A DNA stretch of 64,000 bases from Lachnospiraceae bacterium (GTDB lineage Bacteria > Bacillota > Clostridia > Lachnospirales > Lachnospiraceae): positions 12,374 to 76,373 of the forward strand of contig CAAFXG010000266.1 in assembly GCA_900766925.1 (NCBI GenBank), in the 5' to 3' direction. A model generated the notes under the pieces. That model did not search any database. It was not told the origin of the DNA and saw nothing but the letters and a program-made list of their open reading frames with translations. How positions within the stretch are numbered: position 1 is the stretch's first letter; every line of letters starts with the position of its first letter. The position numbers and the translations under genes were made by a program. This document shows positions 26,599 to 36,465 of this stretch, one piece after another.

Positions 26599-26637
26599 TG
26601 GGACCGTCACATAGGATAAATCCCTGTAACAGTCCCA
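26599..26637 (-). terminator. Terminator-like hairpin after purL
   Basis: TGGGAC (26599-26604) pairs with GTCCCA (26632-26637), and an inner ACA/TGT-AGG/CCC region extends the stem. It directly follows the purL stop on the minus strand. The T-tract is poor. Confidence 0.5.
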
Positions 26638-26649
26638 ATTATTTATTGT

Positions 26650-29600
26650 TTATGAGAAGTACTCTACTCCTGATTCAAATATCTTCTGATCCTGATCGCC
26701 AAAAATATTAACTGCAACGGCTGTACCCTTACGTTCTGAATGAGCCATCTTGCCAAGTACTCTTCCGTCCGGACTTGTTATACCCTCAATTGCGTAATAA
26801 GAACCATTGACATTATAATATTCATCCATGGTTGGATTACCATCAATGTCAACATACTGAGTTGCAACCTGTCCGTTTGCAAAAAGCTTTTCAAGCCATT
26901 CCTTACTTGCGACAAAACGTCCCTCACCATGCGAAATAGGGACTGTATATACTCCACCCAGCTCAGCCTTCTTTAACCATGGGCTCTTGTTTGTTACAAC
27001 CTTTGTATATACCATCTTAGATTGATGACGTCCGATACTGTTGATAGTTAATGTAGGTGAATCATCTGTCTGAGGTCTGATTTCACCATACGGTACAAGG
27101 CCAAGCTTAATAAGTGCCTGGAAACCATTACAAATACCAAGGGCAAGACCATCCCTCTCATTAAGAAGCTTCATTACCTCCTCAGAAATCTTCGCGTTAC
27201 GGAAAGCAGTTGCAATGAACTTACCTGAGCCATCAGGTTCATCACCTGCTGAAAATCCACCCGGGAACATAATAATCTGGCTCTGGCTGATTGCCTTTGT
27301 AAACGCGTCAACTGAATCACGAATTCCCTGTGCATCCTGATTTCTGAATACAATTGTCTGAACCTCTGCACCTGCATTTTCAAATGCCTTGAACGAATCA
27401 TATTCACAGTTTGTTCCCGGGAATACCGGAATAAATACCTTTGGTTTAGCCACCTTATTCTTGGCTATTAATATGCTTCCGGCATCATAAATATTGCTCT
27501 TAACCTTTCCGGCTTCAATCTTAAGCTCATCATTAATCTTATCATCCTGCTTCACATCAGACTTAGTAGGGAAGACCTTTTCAAGTGTATTAGTCCATGC
27601 AGCAACGGCTTCGTCCATGGTTACTATCGTATCACCGTATGTGAACTGTGGCTCGCTTGTAACCTTACCGATTACTCTTACAGGTATTCCAAGGGTGTTT
27701 ACATCCTCTTCTCTCATCTCAAGAATAATTGAACCATAATCCTTAGAAACAAGCATATTTGCATCAGGTGCATCCTCTAAGGCAACACCAAGTTTGTTAC
27801 CAAACGCCATCTTAGAAACAGCTTCTATGATACCACCGAAAGAAATAGCATAGGCAGCTTCAATCTTACCTGCTTTAATTGCCTCAAATAACTTGCCATA
27901 TTTATCAAGGGCATCCTGATATACAGGTAAATCATATTCATCCTTATCAATATCAAATTTTACAAGAAGATTACCGGCTTTTTTAAGCTCAGGTGTAACA
28001 ACATTCAGATAGCTTGCAACGTCAACCGCAAATGAAACAAGTGTTGGAGGTACATCAATATCATTAAAGGTTCCTGACATTGAATCCTTACCACCTATTG
28101 ATGGCAGACCAAGTCCAAGCTGTGCTGCGTAAGAACCAAGCAATGCAGCAAGAGGCTGACCCCATCTGTATGGGTCTGTTCCAAGTCTCTTGAAATATTC
28201 CTGGAAGGTAAGTCTGATTTTACTTACATCTCCACCCGAAGCCGCAATCTTGGCAACGGATGTAAGTACAGCATATACTGCACCATGATAAGGACTCCAG
28301 CTTGAAAGGTAAGGATCAAAGCCATAACTCATCATTGTAACTGTATCTGTCTTTCCATGTAAAACAGGAAGCTTGGCAATCATTGTCTGTGTCGGTGTCA
28401 TCTGGTATTTTCCACCATATGGCATTGTAACAGTGCCCGCACCAATGGATGAGTCAAACATCTCAACAAGACCCTTCTGTGAGCATACATTTAAATCTGA
28501 TAATGTATCAAGCCACAGCTTCCTGATATCACTTGTATCCTTTTTCTCAGCAAAATATTTATTATCTGCATCAGGCATATCAACCTTTACTGAGGTTTCC
28601 TGATGTGCACCGTTTGTATCAAGGAAAGCTCTTGAGAGATTAACTATATCCTTTCCTCTCCAATTAAGCACAAGTCTAGGTTCCTTTGTTACAACTGCTA
28701 CAGCAACAGCCTCTAAGTTTTCTTCAGCAGCATATCCGAGGAAGGTATCCACATCCTTTGGATCAATTACAACTGCCATTCTCTCCTGAGACTCTGAAAT
28801 AGCAAGCTCTGTTCCGTCAAGTCCGGCGTACTTCTTAGGTACCTTATCAAGGTCTACCTTAAGACCATCTGCAAGCTCACCAATTGCAACCGAAACTCCA
28901 CCTGCACCAAAGTCATTACACTTCTTAATAAGACTTGCAACTTCCTCTCTTCTGAACAATCTCTGAATTTTACGTTCTGTAGGTGCATTACCCTTTTGTA
29001 CCTCTGCACCGCAGGTTTCAATTGAACTTTCTGTATGTGCCTTTGAGGAGCCTGTAGCACCACCACAGCCGTCTCGTCCCGTACGTCCGCCGAGAAGAAT
29101 AATAATATCTCCCGGGTCAGAGGTCATACGCTTTACACAACGTCTTGGTGCAGCTCCCATTACAGCTCCAATTTCCATACGCTTTGCAACATAGTTAGGA
29201 TGATATACCTCATTTACATGTCCTGTTGCAAGGCCAATCTGATTGCCGTATGAGCTGTATCCCTGAGCAGCTACCTTTACAATCTTACGCTGTGGAAGCT
29301 TTCCATGCATAGTATCCTTAAGTGATACCGTTGGGTCAGCCGCTCCTGTAACACGCATCGCCTGATAAACATAAGAACGACCTGAAAGCGGATCTCTTAT
29401 GGCACCACCAAGACATGTAGCGGCACCACCAAACGGTTCTATTTCCGTAGGATGATTATGAGTCTCATTCTTAAAGCTAACCAGCCACTCCTCTGTAACT
29501 CCGTCTATTGTTACAGGAACAACTATTGAGCAGGCATTAATCTCATCAGATACCTCCATGTCCTCAAGCTTTCCGGCAGCACGAAGCTCCTTCATTGCCA

Positions 29601-30438
29601 TGAGTGCTATATCCATGAGGCAGACAAATTTGTCATCTCTTCCCTGATACATCTTCTTTGCAGCATCTTTATACTGATTAAATGTATCAGAAATAACCTT
29701 GTTGTAATATCCGTCATCAAAGCTGACATCTGTAAGCTCTGTAGAGAAGGTTGTATGTCTGCAATGATCTGACCAATAAGTATCAAGAACCCGAATTTCA
29801 GTCATTGAAGGATCACGATTTTCTTCGTTCTTAAAATAATTCTGTATATGCTGGAAATCCTTAAAGGTCATGGCAAGTCCAAGCGAATCGTAGAGCTCTT
29901 TAAGCTTATCCTCTGCCATATCCTTAAATCCATCAAATATAATAACGTCTGCAGGCTCATCATAATTAGAAACCAATGTATCCGGCTTTGCCTCATCTGT
30001 AACTCTCGAATCAACCGGATTAACAACATATTCCTTAATTGCCTCAAGCTGTTCTTTTGATATTGAACCATCGATTACATAGGTTGTAGCAGTCTTAATA
30101 AGAGGTGTCTCGTTCTCATTAAGCAGCTTTACACACTGCTCTGCAGAATCTGCTCTCTGATCAAACTGGCCCGGCAGATATTCCATAGAAAAGCTTACCT
30201 CTGTATCGGACATAGGAAATGTATCCTCATATACCTTATCAATAGGCGGTTCAGAGAATACCGTTACCTTCGCCTTGCTATAGGTTTCGTCTGATACACC
30301 TTCCATGTCATATCGTACCAAAACCCTTACATTATCAGCTTTAATCCCAAGGTAATCCTTAAATTGCTGTTTTAACTCAAGAGCCTTTACAGCGTAGTCA
30401 TCCTTTTTTTCAACGTAGATTCTTCTAACATTGCTCAT
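26650..30438 (-). CDS. purL: Phosphoribosylformylglycinamidine synthase (single-chain PurL)
   Basis: 1262 residues, the length of the fused single-chain enzyme. It converts FGAR, ATP and glutamine to FGAM in purine synthesis. The synthetase core shows FKNETHNHPTEIEPFGGAAT and GGRTGRDGCGGATGSSKA. The C-terminal class I glutaminase has FPGTNCEYDSF and the nucleophile cysteine in GICNGFQALIKLG. The start is set at the ATG at 30438 behind AAGGAGG; the frame extends 17 codons further without a site. It is the last gene of a transcript with two aspartoacylase-like genes. I see no purine riboswitch upstream. Confidence 0.97.
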   Translation of the reverse strand: MSNVRRIYVEKKDDYAVKALELKQQFKDYLGIKADNVRVLVRYDMEGVSDETYSKAKVTVFSEPPIDKVYEDTFPMSDTEVSFSMEYLPGQFDQRADSAEQCVKLLNENETPLIKTATTYVIDGSISKEQLEAIKEYVVNPVDSRVTDEAKPDTLVSNYDEPADVIIFDGFKDMAEDKLKELYDSLGLAMTFKDFQHIQNYFKNEENRDPSMTEIRVLDTYWSDHCRHTTFSTELTDVSFDDGYYNKVISDTFNQYKDAAKKMYQGRDDKFVCLMDIALMAMKELRAAGKLEDMEVSDEINACSIVVPVTIDGVTEEWLVSFKNETHNHPTEIEPFGGAATCLGGAIRDPLSGRSYVYQAMRVTGAADPTVSLKDTMHGKLPQRKIVKVAAQGYSSYGNQIGLATGHVNEVYHPNYVAKRMEIGAVMGAAPRRCVKRMTSDPGDIIILLGGRTGRDGCGGATGSSKAHTESSIETCGAEVQKGNAPTERKIQRLFRREEVASLIKKCNDFGAGGVSVAIGELADGLKVDLDKVPKKYAGLDGTELAISESQERMAVVIDPKDVDTFLGYAAEENLEAVAVAVVTKEPRLVLNWRGKDIVNLSRAFLDTNGAHQETSVKVDMPDADNKYFAEKKDTSDIRKLWLDTLSDLNVCSQKGLVEMFDSSIGAGTVTMPYGGKYQMTPTQTMIAKLPVLHGKTDTVTMMSYGFDPYLSSWSPYHGAVYAVLTSVAKIAASGGDVSKIRLTFQEYFKRLGTDPYRWGQPLAALLGSYAAQLGLGLPSIGGKDSMSGTFNDIDVPPTLVSFAVDVASYLNVVTPELKKAGNLLVKFDIDKDEYDLPVYQDALDKYGKLFEAIKAGKIEAAYAISFGGIIEAVSKMAFGNKLGVALEDAPDANMLVSKDYGSIILEMREEDVNTLGIPVRVIGKVTSEPQFTYGDTIVTMDEAVAAWTNTLEKVFPTKSDVKQDDKINDELKIEAGKVKSNIYDAGSILIAKNKVAKPKVFIPVFPGTNCEYDSFKAFENAGAEVQTIVFRNQDAQGIRDSVDAFTKAISQSQIIMFPGGFSAGDEPDGSGKFIATAFRNAKISEEVMKLLNERDGLALGICNGFQALIKLGLVPYGEIRPQTDDSPTLTINSIGRHQSKMVYTKVVTNKSPWLKKAELGGVYTVPISHGEGRFVASKEWLEKLFANGQVATQYVDIDGNPTMDEYYNVNGSYYAIEGITSPDGRVLGKMAHSERKGTAVAVNIFGDQDQKIFESGVEYFS

Positions 30439-30526
30439 TGACTTTCCTCCTTGTATGTATATGCCTAAAAAACAGCATAAATTATTCATATATATATCAT
30501 CCTGTAATCAGGCGATAAAATCATAT

Positions 30527-31462
30527 TTACTGGTGCATCCTTCTAATCATCTTATAAATAACAACATTCTGGAATACCATAGGTGAATCCTGAACAAAAA
30601 ACGTAATACCATCAGTAGGCGCCAGAATTTCTGCTTTAATTGTACCATCCATAGGATTAATAATCTCTGCAAGTACCTGTCCTCTCTTAACCTCCTGATT
30701 AATTCCAACCAGCTTTCTAAAGAAGCCGGCCTCATCGGCCTTGATTGATACTAATTCCTTTTCCTTGATGATTGTGGATATATATCCTCCATGGCTGTCA
30801 TACCTGATTATTCCCATTCTGGTAAGAAAACGAAGTACTGATGCTACAGCCAGTCTTGCACTAAGATCATCTATTGTTTCAGTCGTTGCAGAATAAACCG
30901 AAAAAGCCTGCGTACCAAGCTCCTGCCAGTTATAATTAAGTGTAACCTGGTCAAAGGCTCTGTTCATACCGGTAAGCACATATGGCATACCAAACAGATT
31001 TGCAAGGGATGTGCTCTCCTTTCCGGTTTCCATCATTCTCACATGAGGTATAGATTTTCCCTGCAAATAAAAACTTGGAAACTGGATTCCATAAGAATAA
31101 TCCCTGACCCTTTCAAGAAGGGCGGCTGCAATTCTACTGGTTGCAGTGCCCTGGGAATTACCCGGAAAAGAACGGTTAATATCCGAATCATCTGAAATCC
31201 ATTTGGTTTTTTTTGCATTCATAGAACTATAGTTAAGCGTTGGAATAAGCAATATCTCCTTACCGGCTACTATGTCCCCCTGAGTTTCAATCTCAGACAG
31301 CTTCTGTGCCAGCAATGAACAAATATAAAGCTGTTGATACTCATTTCCTCTCATGGCGCCGACAATACAGGCAGCCTTCTCCCCTTTGCCATATGAATAC
31401 CCATGTAATCTATATTCACCTCTAAAGGCTGTATTCATTGTAAAAATAACTTCTTTATTCAT
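30527..31462 (-). CDS. Degenerate aspartoacylase/succinylglutamate desuccinylase-like protein (copy A)
   Basis: 311 residues. The fold is recognisable as M14-type AspA/AstE: GAMRGNEYQQLY at the first metal site, DINRSFPGNSQGTA, and the C-terminal barrel with DGITFFVQDSP. The usual HGxE is RGNE, so the first zinc-ligand histidine is replaced. The DxH site (IDVH in its neighbour) reads GIQFPS, so the second histidine is also lost. It is therefore unlikely to be an ordinary zinc amidohydrolase. Its start codon overlaps the stop of copy B (TAATG), so the two are translationally coupled. Confidence 0.85.
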   Translation of the reverse strand: MNKEVIFTMNTAFRGEYRLHGYSYGKGEKAACIVGAMRGNEYQQLYICSLLAQKLSEIETQGDIVAGKEILLIPTLNYSSMNAKKTKWISDDSDINRSFPGNSQGTATSRIAAALLERVRDYSYGIQFPSFYLQGKSIPHVRMMETGKESTSLANLFGMPYVLTGMNRAFDQVTLNYNWQELGTQAFSVYSATTETIDDLSARLAVASVLRFLTRMGIIRYDSHGGYISTIIKEKELVSIKADEAGFFRKLVGINQEVKRGQVLAEIINPMDGTIKAEILAPTDGITFFVQDSPMVFQNVVIYKMIRRMHQ

Positions 31463-32397
31463 TATGCATCACCGCCTATAATACGTGCTATTAAAGAGCC
31501 CTCTTCAATAACAGGATAATCTCTTATAGAACATATAATGCCTTCTCCTGTAGAAAAAACAATTTCTTCGACAGAACCGGTTATTACATTAACAATTGTT
31601 CCAATCTCATCGCCCTTTTTCACCTTATCATACACATTAACATTTGGAATAAAGATACCACTGCTCTCAGCATTGATATAGATGATATCTTCATCGTTGA
31701 CAAGAATCGACTCCTTAGGCACGACAGTCTGACCCTTCCATATACCCATTTCCTTCATAAGGGCAAAAAGACCATCAACAATAATATTACAATATTTTTG
31801 ATTGATTCTATAAGCTCCTCCCGACTCAATAACCATTGACTTCACACCTGCCTGATTAAGTGAATATGCCAGACTTCCATTGAGAACCGATGTACTTGGA
31901 TGAATCCATATCATATCAAGATTCAGACATTTGGCTATTGGTAAAAGCTCATCTACTTTATCATTATTCATTCTGACCTGAGGTATCTCATGAACATATA
32001 AATTACTTGCATGAACATCGATACAAACATCTGCCCCCTGAATATCTTCAAAGATACATGATGCTGTATATTCACCTAATGCACCCGACTTTGAGCCCGG
32101 AAAAATCATATTCATATCCATTCCTGAGCCCGGTATCTCCCTGGTCTTAGAGTCAAGCCCCATAGGATTAACACTCGGATAAACATCAACTATACCGGAC
32201 AGATTATTATATTCTAATTTAATTCTTCTTATAACCTCATAACAAATGTATTGTCCCTGCAGCTCATCACCATATAATCCGGACACAATACATATTCTCT
32301 TTTCTTTGCCGGTAGGGAAATCCGGTGTCAAATGATTCTTTTTTACCTTAAGCTCTTCCTCTACCATCAAATCAATAGATACAACAGTTTCAATCAT
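31462..32397 (-). CDS. Aspartoacylase/succinylglutamate desuccinylase-like protein (copy B)
   Basis: 311 residues, the same length as copy A and clearly a paralogue. The first metal site reads VSGLYGDELQGQY, with Tyr in place of the usual His of HGxE. The second site CIDVHASN and the arginine-bearing PQVRMN are kept, as is GMDMNMIFPGSKSGAL. The C-terminal barrel ends IVFSTGEGIICSIRDYPVIE. Loss of one ligand makes activity doubtful; copy A has lost more. The pair may work as a heteromer upstream of purL, but the role is unknown. Confidence 0.85.
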   Translation of the reverse strand: MIETVVSIDLMVEEELKVKKNHLTPDFPTGKEKRICIVSGLYGDELQGQYICYEVIRRIKLEYNNLSGIVDVYPSVNPMGLDSKTREIPGSGMDMNMIFPGSKSGALGEYTASCIFEDIQGADVCIDVHASNLYVHEIPQVRMNNDKVDELLPIAKCLNLDMIWIHPSTSVLNGSLAYSLNQAGVKSMVIESGGAYRINQKYCNIIVDGLFALMKEMGIWKGQTVVPKESILVNDEDIIYINAESSGIFIPNVNVYDKVKKGDEIGTIVNVITGSVEEIVFSTGEGIICSIRDYPVIEEGSLIARIIGGDA

Positions 32398-32445
32398 ACA
32401 TAAACTCCGTTTCCAAATTCATTGGGAATACTTTATCACACGAAA

Positions 32446-32470
32446 GGGATGTCGCATAACGCGGCATCCC
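32446..32470 (-). terminator. Hairpin after the cheY-like gene
   Basis: GGGATGTCGC (32446-32455) pairs with GCGGCATCCC (32461-32470), with one G-U wobble and the loop ATAAC. It lies just past the cheY-like stop. Only three T follow on the minus strand, so termination may be partial and some transcripts may continue into the aspartoacylase-like genes. Confidence 0.55.
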
Positions 32471-32486
32471 CCTATATTTAAGTTAA

Positions 32487-32849
32487 TTATGCTTCAAGGA
32501 TGTTGTTAATAACCTTCTTAATTTCTTCAACATCAAATGGCTTGGCAATAAATTCTGCCGCACCACTTTGTACTGCCTCTAACATGTTATGCTGCTGTCC
32601 GGCGGCGGAAACCATAACAACCTTTGCTTCCGGAAAAGCACCCTTAATCATCTTCAGAGATTCTACACCTGACAACACAGGCATTGTGATATCCATTGTT
32701 ACAAGATCAGGCTTGTATTTAACATACATATCATATCCTTCCTGACCGTTCTTTGCTTCGTCAACTATTGTATGACCATCCCCCTCCAAAATTCCTCTTA
32801 GAATTCTTCTTGAGGTTCTCGAATCATCTACTATTAAAATATTAGCCAT
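32487..32849 (-). CDS. CheY-like single-domain response regulator
   Basis: 120 residues, a receiver domain only. The acidic pair is at IVDDSRTSRR, the phospho-accepting Asp in LVTMDITMPVLSG (about residue 53), the Ser/Thr switch in VVMVSAAGQ, and the Lys in AAEFIAKPFD. With no output domain it should act by protein contact, as CheY does at FliM. The CheX-like gene 39 bp upstream could supply a phosphatase for it. Confidence 0.92.
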   Translation of the reverse strand: MANILIVDDSRTSRRILRGILEGDGHTIVDEAKNGQEGYDMYVKYKPDLVTMDITMPVLSGVESLKMIKGAFPEAKVVMVSAAGQQHNMLEAVQSGAAEFIAKPFDVEEIKKVINNILEA

Positions 32850-32888
32850 AATAAAAATCCTTTCCTGAAAGTATAAAATAAATCAATA

Positions 32889-33779
32889 CTAACTGATGTT
32901 CCATTTTGTTTCCATACAGATAATTATATCTGCACGCTGGCCTTTGATAAAGCATGGAAGTAAAAACATCAATCCCTCCGAATTAATTGTAGTAATATCC
33001 GTATACATACTAGGTGGCAGCATATCAATCTGAATATCCTCTAAGCTTGCCTTTGATGCAAACAAACCGTTGCATATGTTGATAAACTCACATACCGCAT
33101 CAAGGCAATCCTCATCAGGCTCCTCAAATTCCTCCTTTGCATACGACTCACCAATCACCTTCGTTCCTACATTACAAATTCCGATAAACAGCTCATAATC
33201 ACCTGTAAAGCACTGACTTGCAATAAACTTTGAAGTATATGTATTAACCCTTTCAATCTTCTCAAATCTGATCTTGTTATCTATAAATCTGACAATATTT
33301 CTCGACATCAGTGCAAGATAATCCTTGACTACCGTAGGAACCATTGAACCCTTAATGAAAATCTGTATAATCTTATCCATGTCAGAGCTTTTGATTGAAT
33401 CTATATCCAGTGATGTAAAACGTTCAGAGCGCTTATACTGGTTAAGATGCTTCTGTATTTCGTCCAAGGTTAATATATTCCTCTCAATGAGAGCCTGTAC
33501 AAACAGTAAATAAGAATCGCCCTGCTTCTTAAGTAAAAGCATAACCTGATCATCAGTTAAATAACCCTTACTAACTGCAATGTCACCAAAACGTGCATCC
33601 TGCATCGCCTGAATCTGATTGACCTCCTCGGCCTGAGCCTCTGTCATAAAGCCCTCATTAACTGCAAGTAACCCCATCTTTACTCTGGCAGTTCTGCTGC
33701 TTTCAATAATCTCTTCGTACTGTTCTGCAGAAAGTACCCCTACATCCTGCAAATATTTACCAAAATATACGCCAAACAT
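32889..33779 (-). CDS. Two-part protein with CheX-like phosphatase domain
   Basis: 296 residues. The N-terminal half (about 1-115) contains two repeats of the type GKYLQDVGVLSAEQYEEIIE and GDIAVSKGYLTDDQVMLLLK, which resemble MshE-N/GspE-N domains. The C-terminal half (about 140-296) looks CheX-like, with DEDCLDAVCEFINICNGLFA standing for the E...N phosphatase helix and a closing hydrophobic sheet. CheX dephosphorylates CheY-P. The neighbouring CheY-like protein is the likely partner. MshE-N-type domains can bind c-di-GMP, and the divergent gene is a GGDEF-EAL protein. The domain calls are by eye and moderately sure. Confidence 0.7.
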   Translation of the reverse strand: MFGVYFGKYLQDVGVLSAEQYEEIIESSRTARVKMGLLAVNEGFMTEAQAEEVNQIQAMQDARFGDIAVSKGYLTDDQVMLLLKKQGDSYLLFVQALIERNILTLDEIQKHLNQYKRSERFTSLDIDSIKSSDMDKIIQIFIKGSMVPTVVKDYLALMSRNIVRFIDNKIRFEKIERVNTYTSKFIASQCFTGDYELFIGICNVGTKVIGESYAKEEFEEPDEDCLDAVCEFINICNGLFASKASLEDIQIDMLPPSMYTDITTINSEGLMFLLPCFIKGQRADIIICMETKWNIS

Positions 33780-33815
33780 TATTATCCTCCTTAAGTACGT
33801 ACATAACTAGATATA

Positions 33816-33844
33816 ATTATACACAAACGAAGAACAAAAATCAA
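33816..33844 (-). promoter_or_regulatory. Candidate sigma-A promoter of the CheX-like/CheY-like transcript
   Basis: On the minus strand, TTGATT (33844-33839) and a perfect TATAAT (33821-33816) are separated by 17 bp. It lies about 40 bp upstream of the start, which has GGAGG. It is divergent from the GGDEF-EAL promoter, about 100 bp away. The gap 33780-34024 (245 bp) is AT-rich and holds no gene. Confidence 0.65.
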
Positions 33845-33943
33845 CTTTATAATTACTAATCCGATTATATTTTAATAAAGAAACTGAAATATATTTGTTC
33901 TCACCATATAATATAAAATTTGTAAAATTTATTCAAATATTGA

Positions 33944-33994
33944 TTGAATAATATTTTTTCTTTTTATATAATTATTAGGTGTATATAAATACAC
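33944..33994 (+). promoter_or_regulatory. Candidate sigma-A promoter and palindrome of the GGDEF-EAL gene
   Basis: TTGAAT (33944-33949) and TATAAT (33967-33972) are 17 bp apart. The palindrome GTGTAT-ATAA-ATACAC (33979-33994) starts exactly at the expected transcription start. It may be an operator or a 5' hairpin. Confidence 0.6.
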
Positions 33995-34024
33995 AATATA
34001 CTTGATAGTAAATGGAGAAAACAC

Positions 34025-36457
34025 ATGTCAATTAATAATTCCCTTAAAATGTCTCTAATATTGCTGGCATCTCTGCCACTCGTCTTTATGACGGTCTTAA
34101 CATATATTTTTTCATATAACAAATACCTGGAGCTGGCCCGGAGCTCAGCTTCTGAACTGGCTCAGACATATGGAGAAGGCTTCAGTGCCCAGCTTAACGT
34201 CCAGATAGCCGAGATTGAAGGACTATCACGCATCTCTAACATGCAGAACTTTGTTCTTGAAAGCTACAACGGAATTGCCCTTGGCTCAGACTCCGCATAT
34301 TATAAGCCTGTAATCGAAACTCTTCAGGCTGCCTCAGAATATACTGACAGTGCAATCAAATTATATGTATATGATATAAACGGATACTTAATTGCGAGTA
34401 ATGATATATTTGCTAAAGGTGACTGGGAGGAATACATGAACACACCGGTCAACGAAATTACAGAGACCGTGATAATGAAATCATCAAATATTAACAAGAA
34501 TAATAACAGCATCGAGCTTATTACTCCAATTACCGTCAAAAGAACAGTTGTCGGGTTGATACGTGCCAACATTCCTGCTACATATTTTGGTGCATTTATT
34601 CCTGATTCAGGCAGTGCATTCATACTTACTAATGATGGAAATTATTTGTTTAGTCAGGCAGGACTTTCAAATAATCCCGAGCTTGAGAACGAAGCCAAAA
34701 GATTATTTAATACATATTCTTCCTGTGGCTATCTCTCCTCTACCGCCGACTCTGTCAAAAACATATACGGATACTATATGATTTCTGATTTTAATTGGAT
34801 TTATCTTATCAGACAGGACGGAACAAGATACCAGCAAATATTATCTGCTCTTCCAATTACATTAATAATTGTACTGTTAATTATACTTATAATTGCAATC
34901 TGGGTAAGCAGAAAACTTACACATAAGTATACTGCTCCAATCTTTGCCCTTAAAGATAATATGAATGAGGCCGCATCAGGCAATCTTAATTCATACTGTA
35001 ACATCACCTCCAACGATGAATTCGGAGAGCTGGCAGATAATTTCAACCAGATGATGGAAATTATATCATCAAACTACAACGAACTGGAGGAATCCAAAAA
35101 AGCACTCGAAGCAAACGAAAATGAACTCAAGAAAAACTATACCGACATTGAAAAGCTGGCATATCATGATATCCTTACGGGACTGTACAACAGAACAGCT
35201 TTCATGAAATACAGCCATGAAATATTTAGTAATTCAGGAACGACCTTAAACAGACACGCAATATACTTTATAGATTTGGATAACTTTAAAAATGTAAATG
35301 ATACACTTGGTCATGACTATGGAGATTTACTTTTAAAGCAGGTATCATCAAAGCTTGAGACCTACTCTTCTCCTGAAGATATTGTTGCACGTACGGGTGG
35401 TGACGAGTTCCTAATTCTCAAAAACAAATTTGAAACCAAGCAGGACCTCGAATTATTTGCCCAGCATCTCGTTGATATTGCAGGAATGCCATTTGACTTA
35501 GACGGCGAAATTGCACATGTTTCAATGAGTATTGGTATTGCAATTTTCCCCGGAGACGGCCTTTCAGTAAATGAGCTTGTTAAAAATGCCGATATTGCAA
35601 TGTATAACGCCAAAAGCTCGGGCAAGAACGCATACCGCTTCTTTAACAGCTACATGGAGGATGATTTTAACCGTAAAAATGAGCTTGCCGAGGTACTGTC
35701 TAAGGTTATTGACAATAACGAAGTATACCTTAATTACCAGCCTCAGGTAAATGTTGCTACAGGACAGATAACAGGTTATGAAGCATTAATGCGAATCAAC
35801 TCAGATACTGTAGGATTTATTTCTCCTTCAGAATTTATACCAATTGCTGAAGACAGCGGCTCAATTAACGAGCTTGGAGAATGGGCTCTCTATGAGGCAT
35901 GCGGATTCAATCAGGCATTAATTCAAAGCGGATATGATCCACTTCGTGTATCTGTTAATGTATCAACAAAGCAGATGAAGGATAACAGACTACTTGACGT
36001 TATTAAATCCATACCGGAAAAAACAGGCATGGAGCTTAAATATCTTGAGATTGAAATTACCGAAAGCGTACTTATGAACTCTTTCGAACATAACCTTGAA
36101 TTAATCAATCAGTTTAAGGAGCTCGGTGTATCGATAGCACTCGATGACTTCGGTACAGGATACTCATCATTCAATTACCTGACTCAAATACCGATTGATA
36201 CACTTAAAATTGATAAATCATTTATTGATGGCATTTGCAGCAATGAAAAAGATAAATGTATTGCTGACTCAATTATTTCTCTTGCACATAAGATGGACAT
36301 ATCAGTTGTGGCGGAGGGTGTCGAAGACGTAAATCAGCTGCATATTCTGCAAAAGCAGTTCTGTGATACTCTGCAGGGTTACCTCTTCTCCAAGCCATTA
36401 AGCTCAACCGAATTTATTGAGCTCCTCGACAAAAACAGGCAAAAGAAGTTTTTCTAA
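34025..36457 (+). CDS. Membrane-bound GGDEF-EAL cyclic-di-GMP enzyme with extracellular sensor
   Basis: 810 residues. TM1 (about 9-30), an extracellular Cache-like sensor (about 40-275), TM2 (about 280-300) and a HAMP linker lead to GGDEF (about 375-540) and EAL (about 550-800) domains. The cyclase site is intact (ARTGGDEFLIL). The inhibitory RxxD site is replaced by SPED, so product inhibition at the I-site is unlikely. The EAL domain keeps YEALMRI, the ITES and DDFGTGYSSF motifs, LKIDKSFI and VAEGVED, so phosphodiesterase activity is expected. It probably tunes c-di-GMP, and with it motility, in response to an external ligand. Confidence 0.94.
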   Translation: MSINNSLKMSLILLASLPLVFMTVLTYIFSYNKYLELARSSASELAQTYGEGFSAQLNVQIAEIEGLSRISNMQNFVLESYNGIALGSDSAYYKPVIETLQAASEYTDSAIKLYVYDINGYLIASNDIFAKGDWEEYMNTPVNEITETVIMKSSNINKNNNSIELITPITVKRTVVGLIRANIPATYFGAFIPDSGSAFILTNDGNYLFSQAGLSNNPELENEAKRLFNTYSSCGYLSSTADSVKNIYGYYMISDFNWIYLIRQDGTRYQQILSALPITLIIVLLIILIIAIWVSRKLTHKYTAPIFALKDNMNEAASGNLNSYCNITSNDEFGELADNFNQMMEIISSNYNELEESKKALEANENELKKNYTDIEKLAYHDILTGLYNRTAFMKYSHEIFSNSGTTLNRHAIYFIDLDNFKNVNDTLGHDYGDLLLKQVSSKLETYSSPEDIVARTGGDEFLILKNKFETKQDLELFAQHLVDIAGMPFDLDGEIAHVSMSIGIAIFPGDGLSVNELVKNADIAMYNAKSSGKNAYRFFNSYMEDDFNRKNELAEVLSKVIDNNEVYLNYQPQVNVATGQITGYEALMRINSDTVGFISPSEFIPIAEDSGSINELGEWALYEACGFNQALIQSGYDPLRVSVNVSTKQMKDNRLLDVIKSIPEKTGMELKYLEIEITESVLMNSFEHNLELINQFKELGVSIALDDFGTGYSSFNYLTQIPIDTLKIDKSFIDGICSNEKDKCIADSIISLAHKMDISVVAEGVEDVNQLHILQKQFCDTLQGYLFSKPLSSTEFIELLDKNRQKKFF

Positions 36458-36465
36458 ATAAATTA

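Noticed and set aside
30439..30526. Purine riboswitch upstream of purL
   Set aside because: The gap is 88 bp between co-transcribed genes and shows no three-stem purine aptamer pattern.
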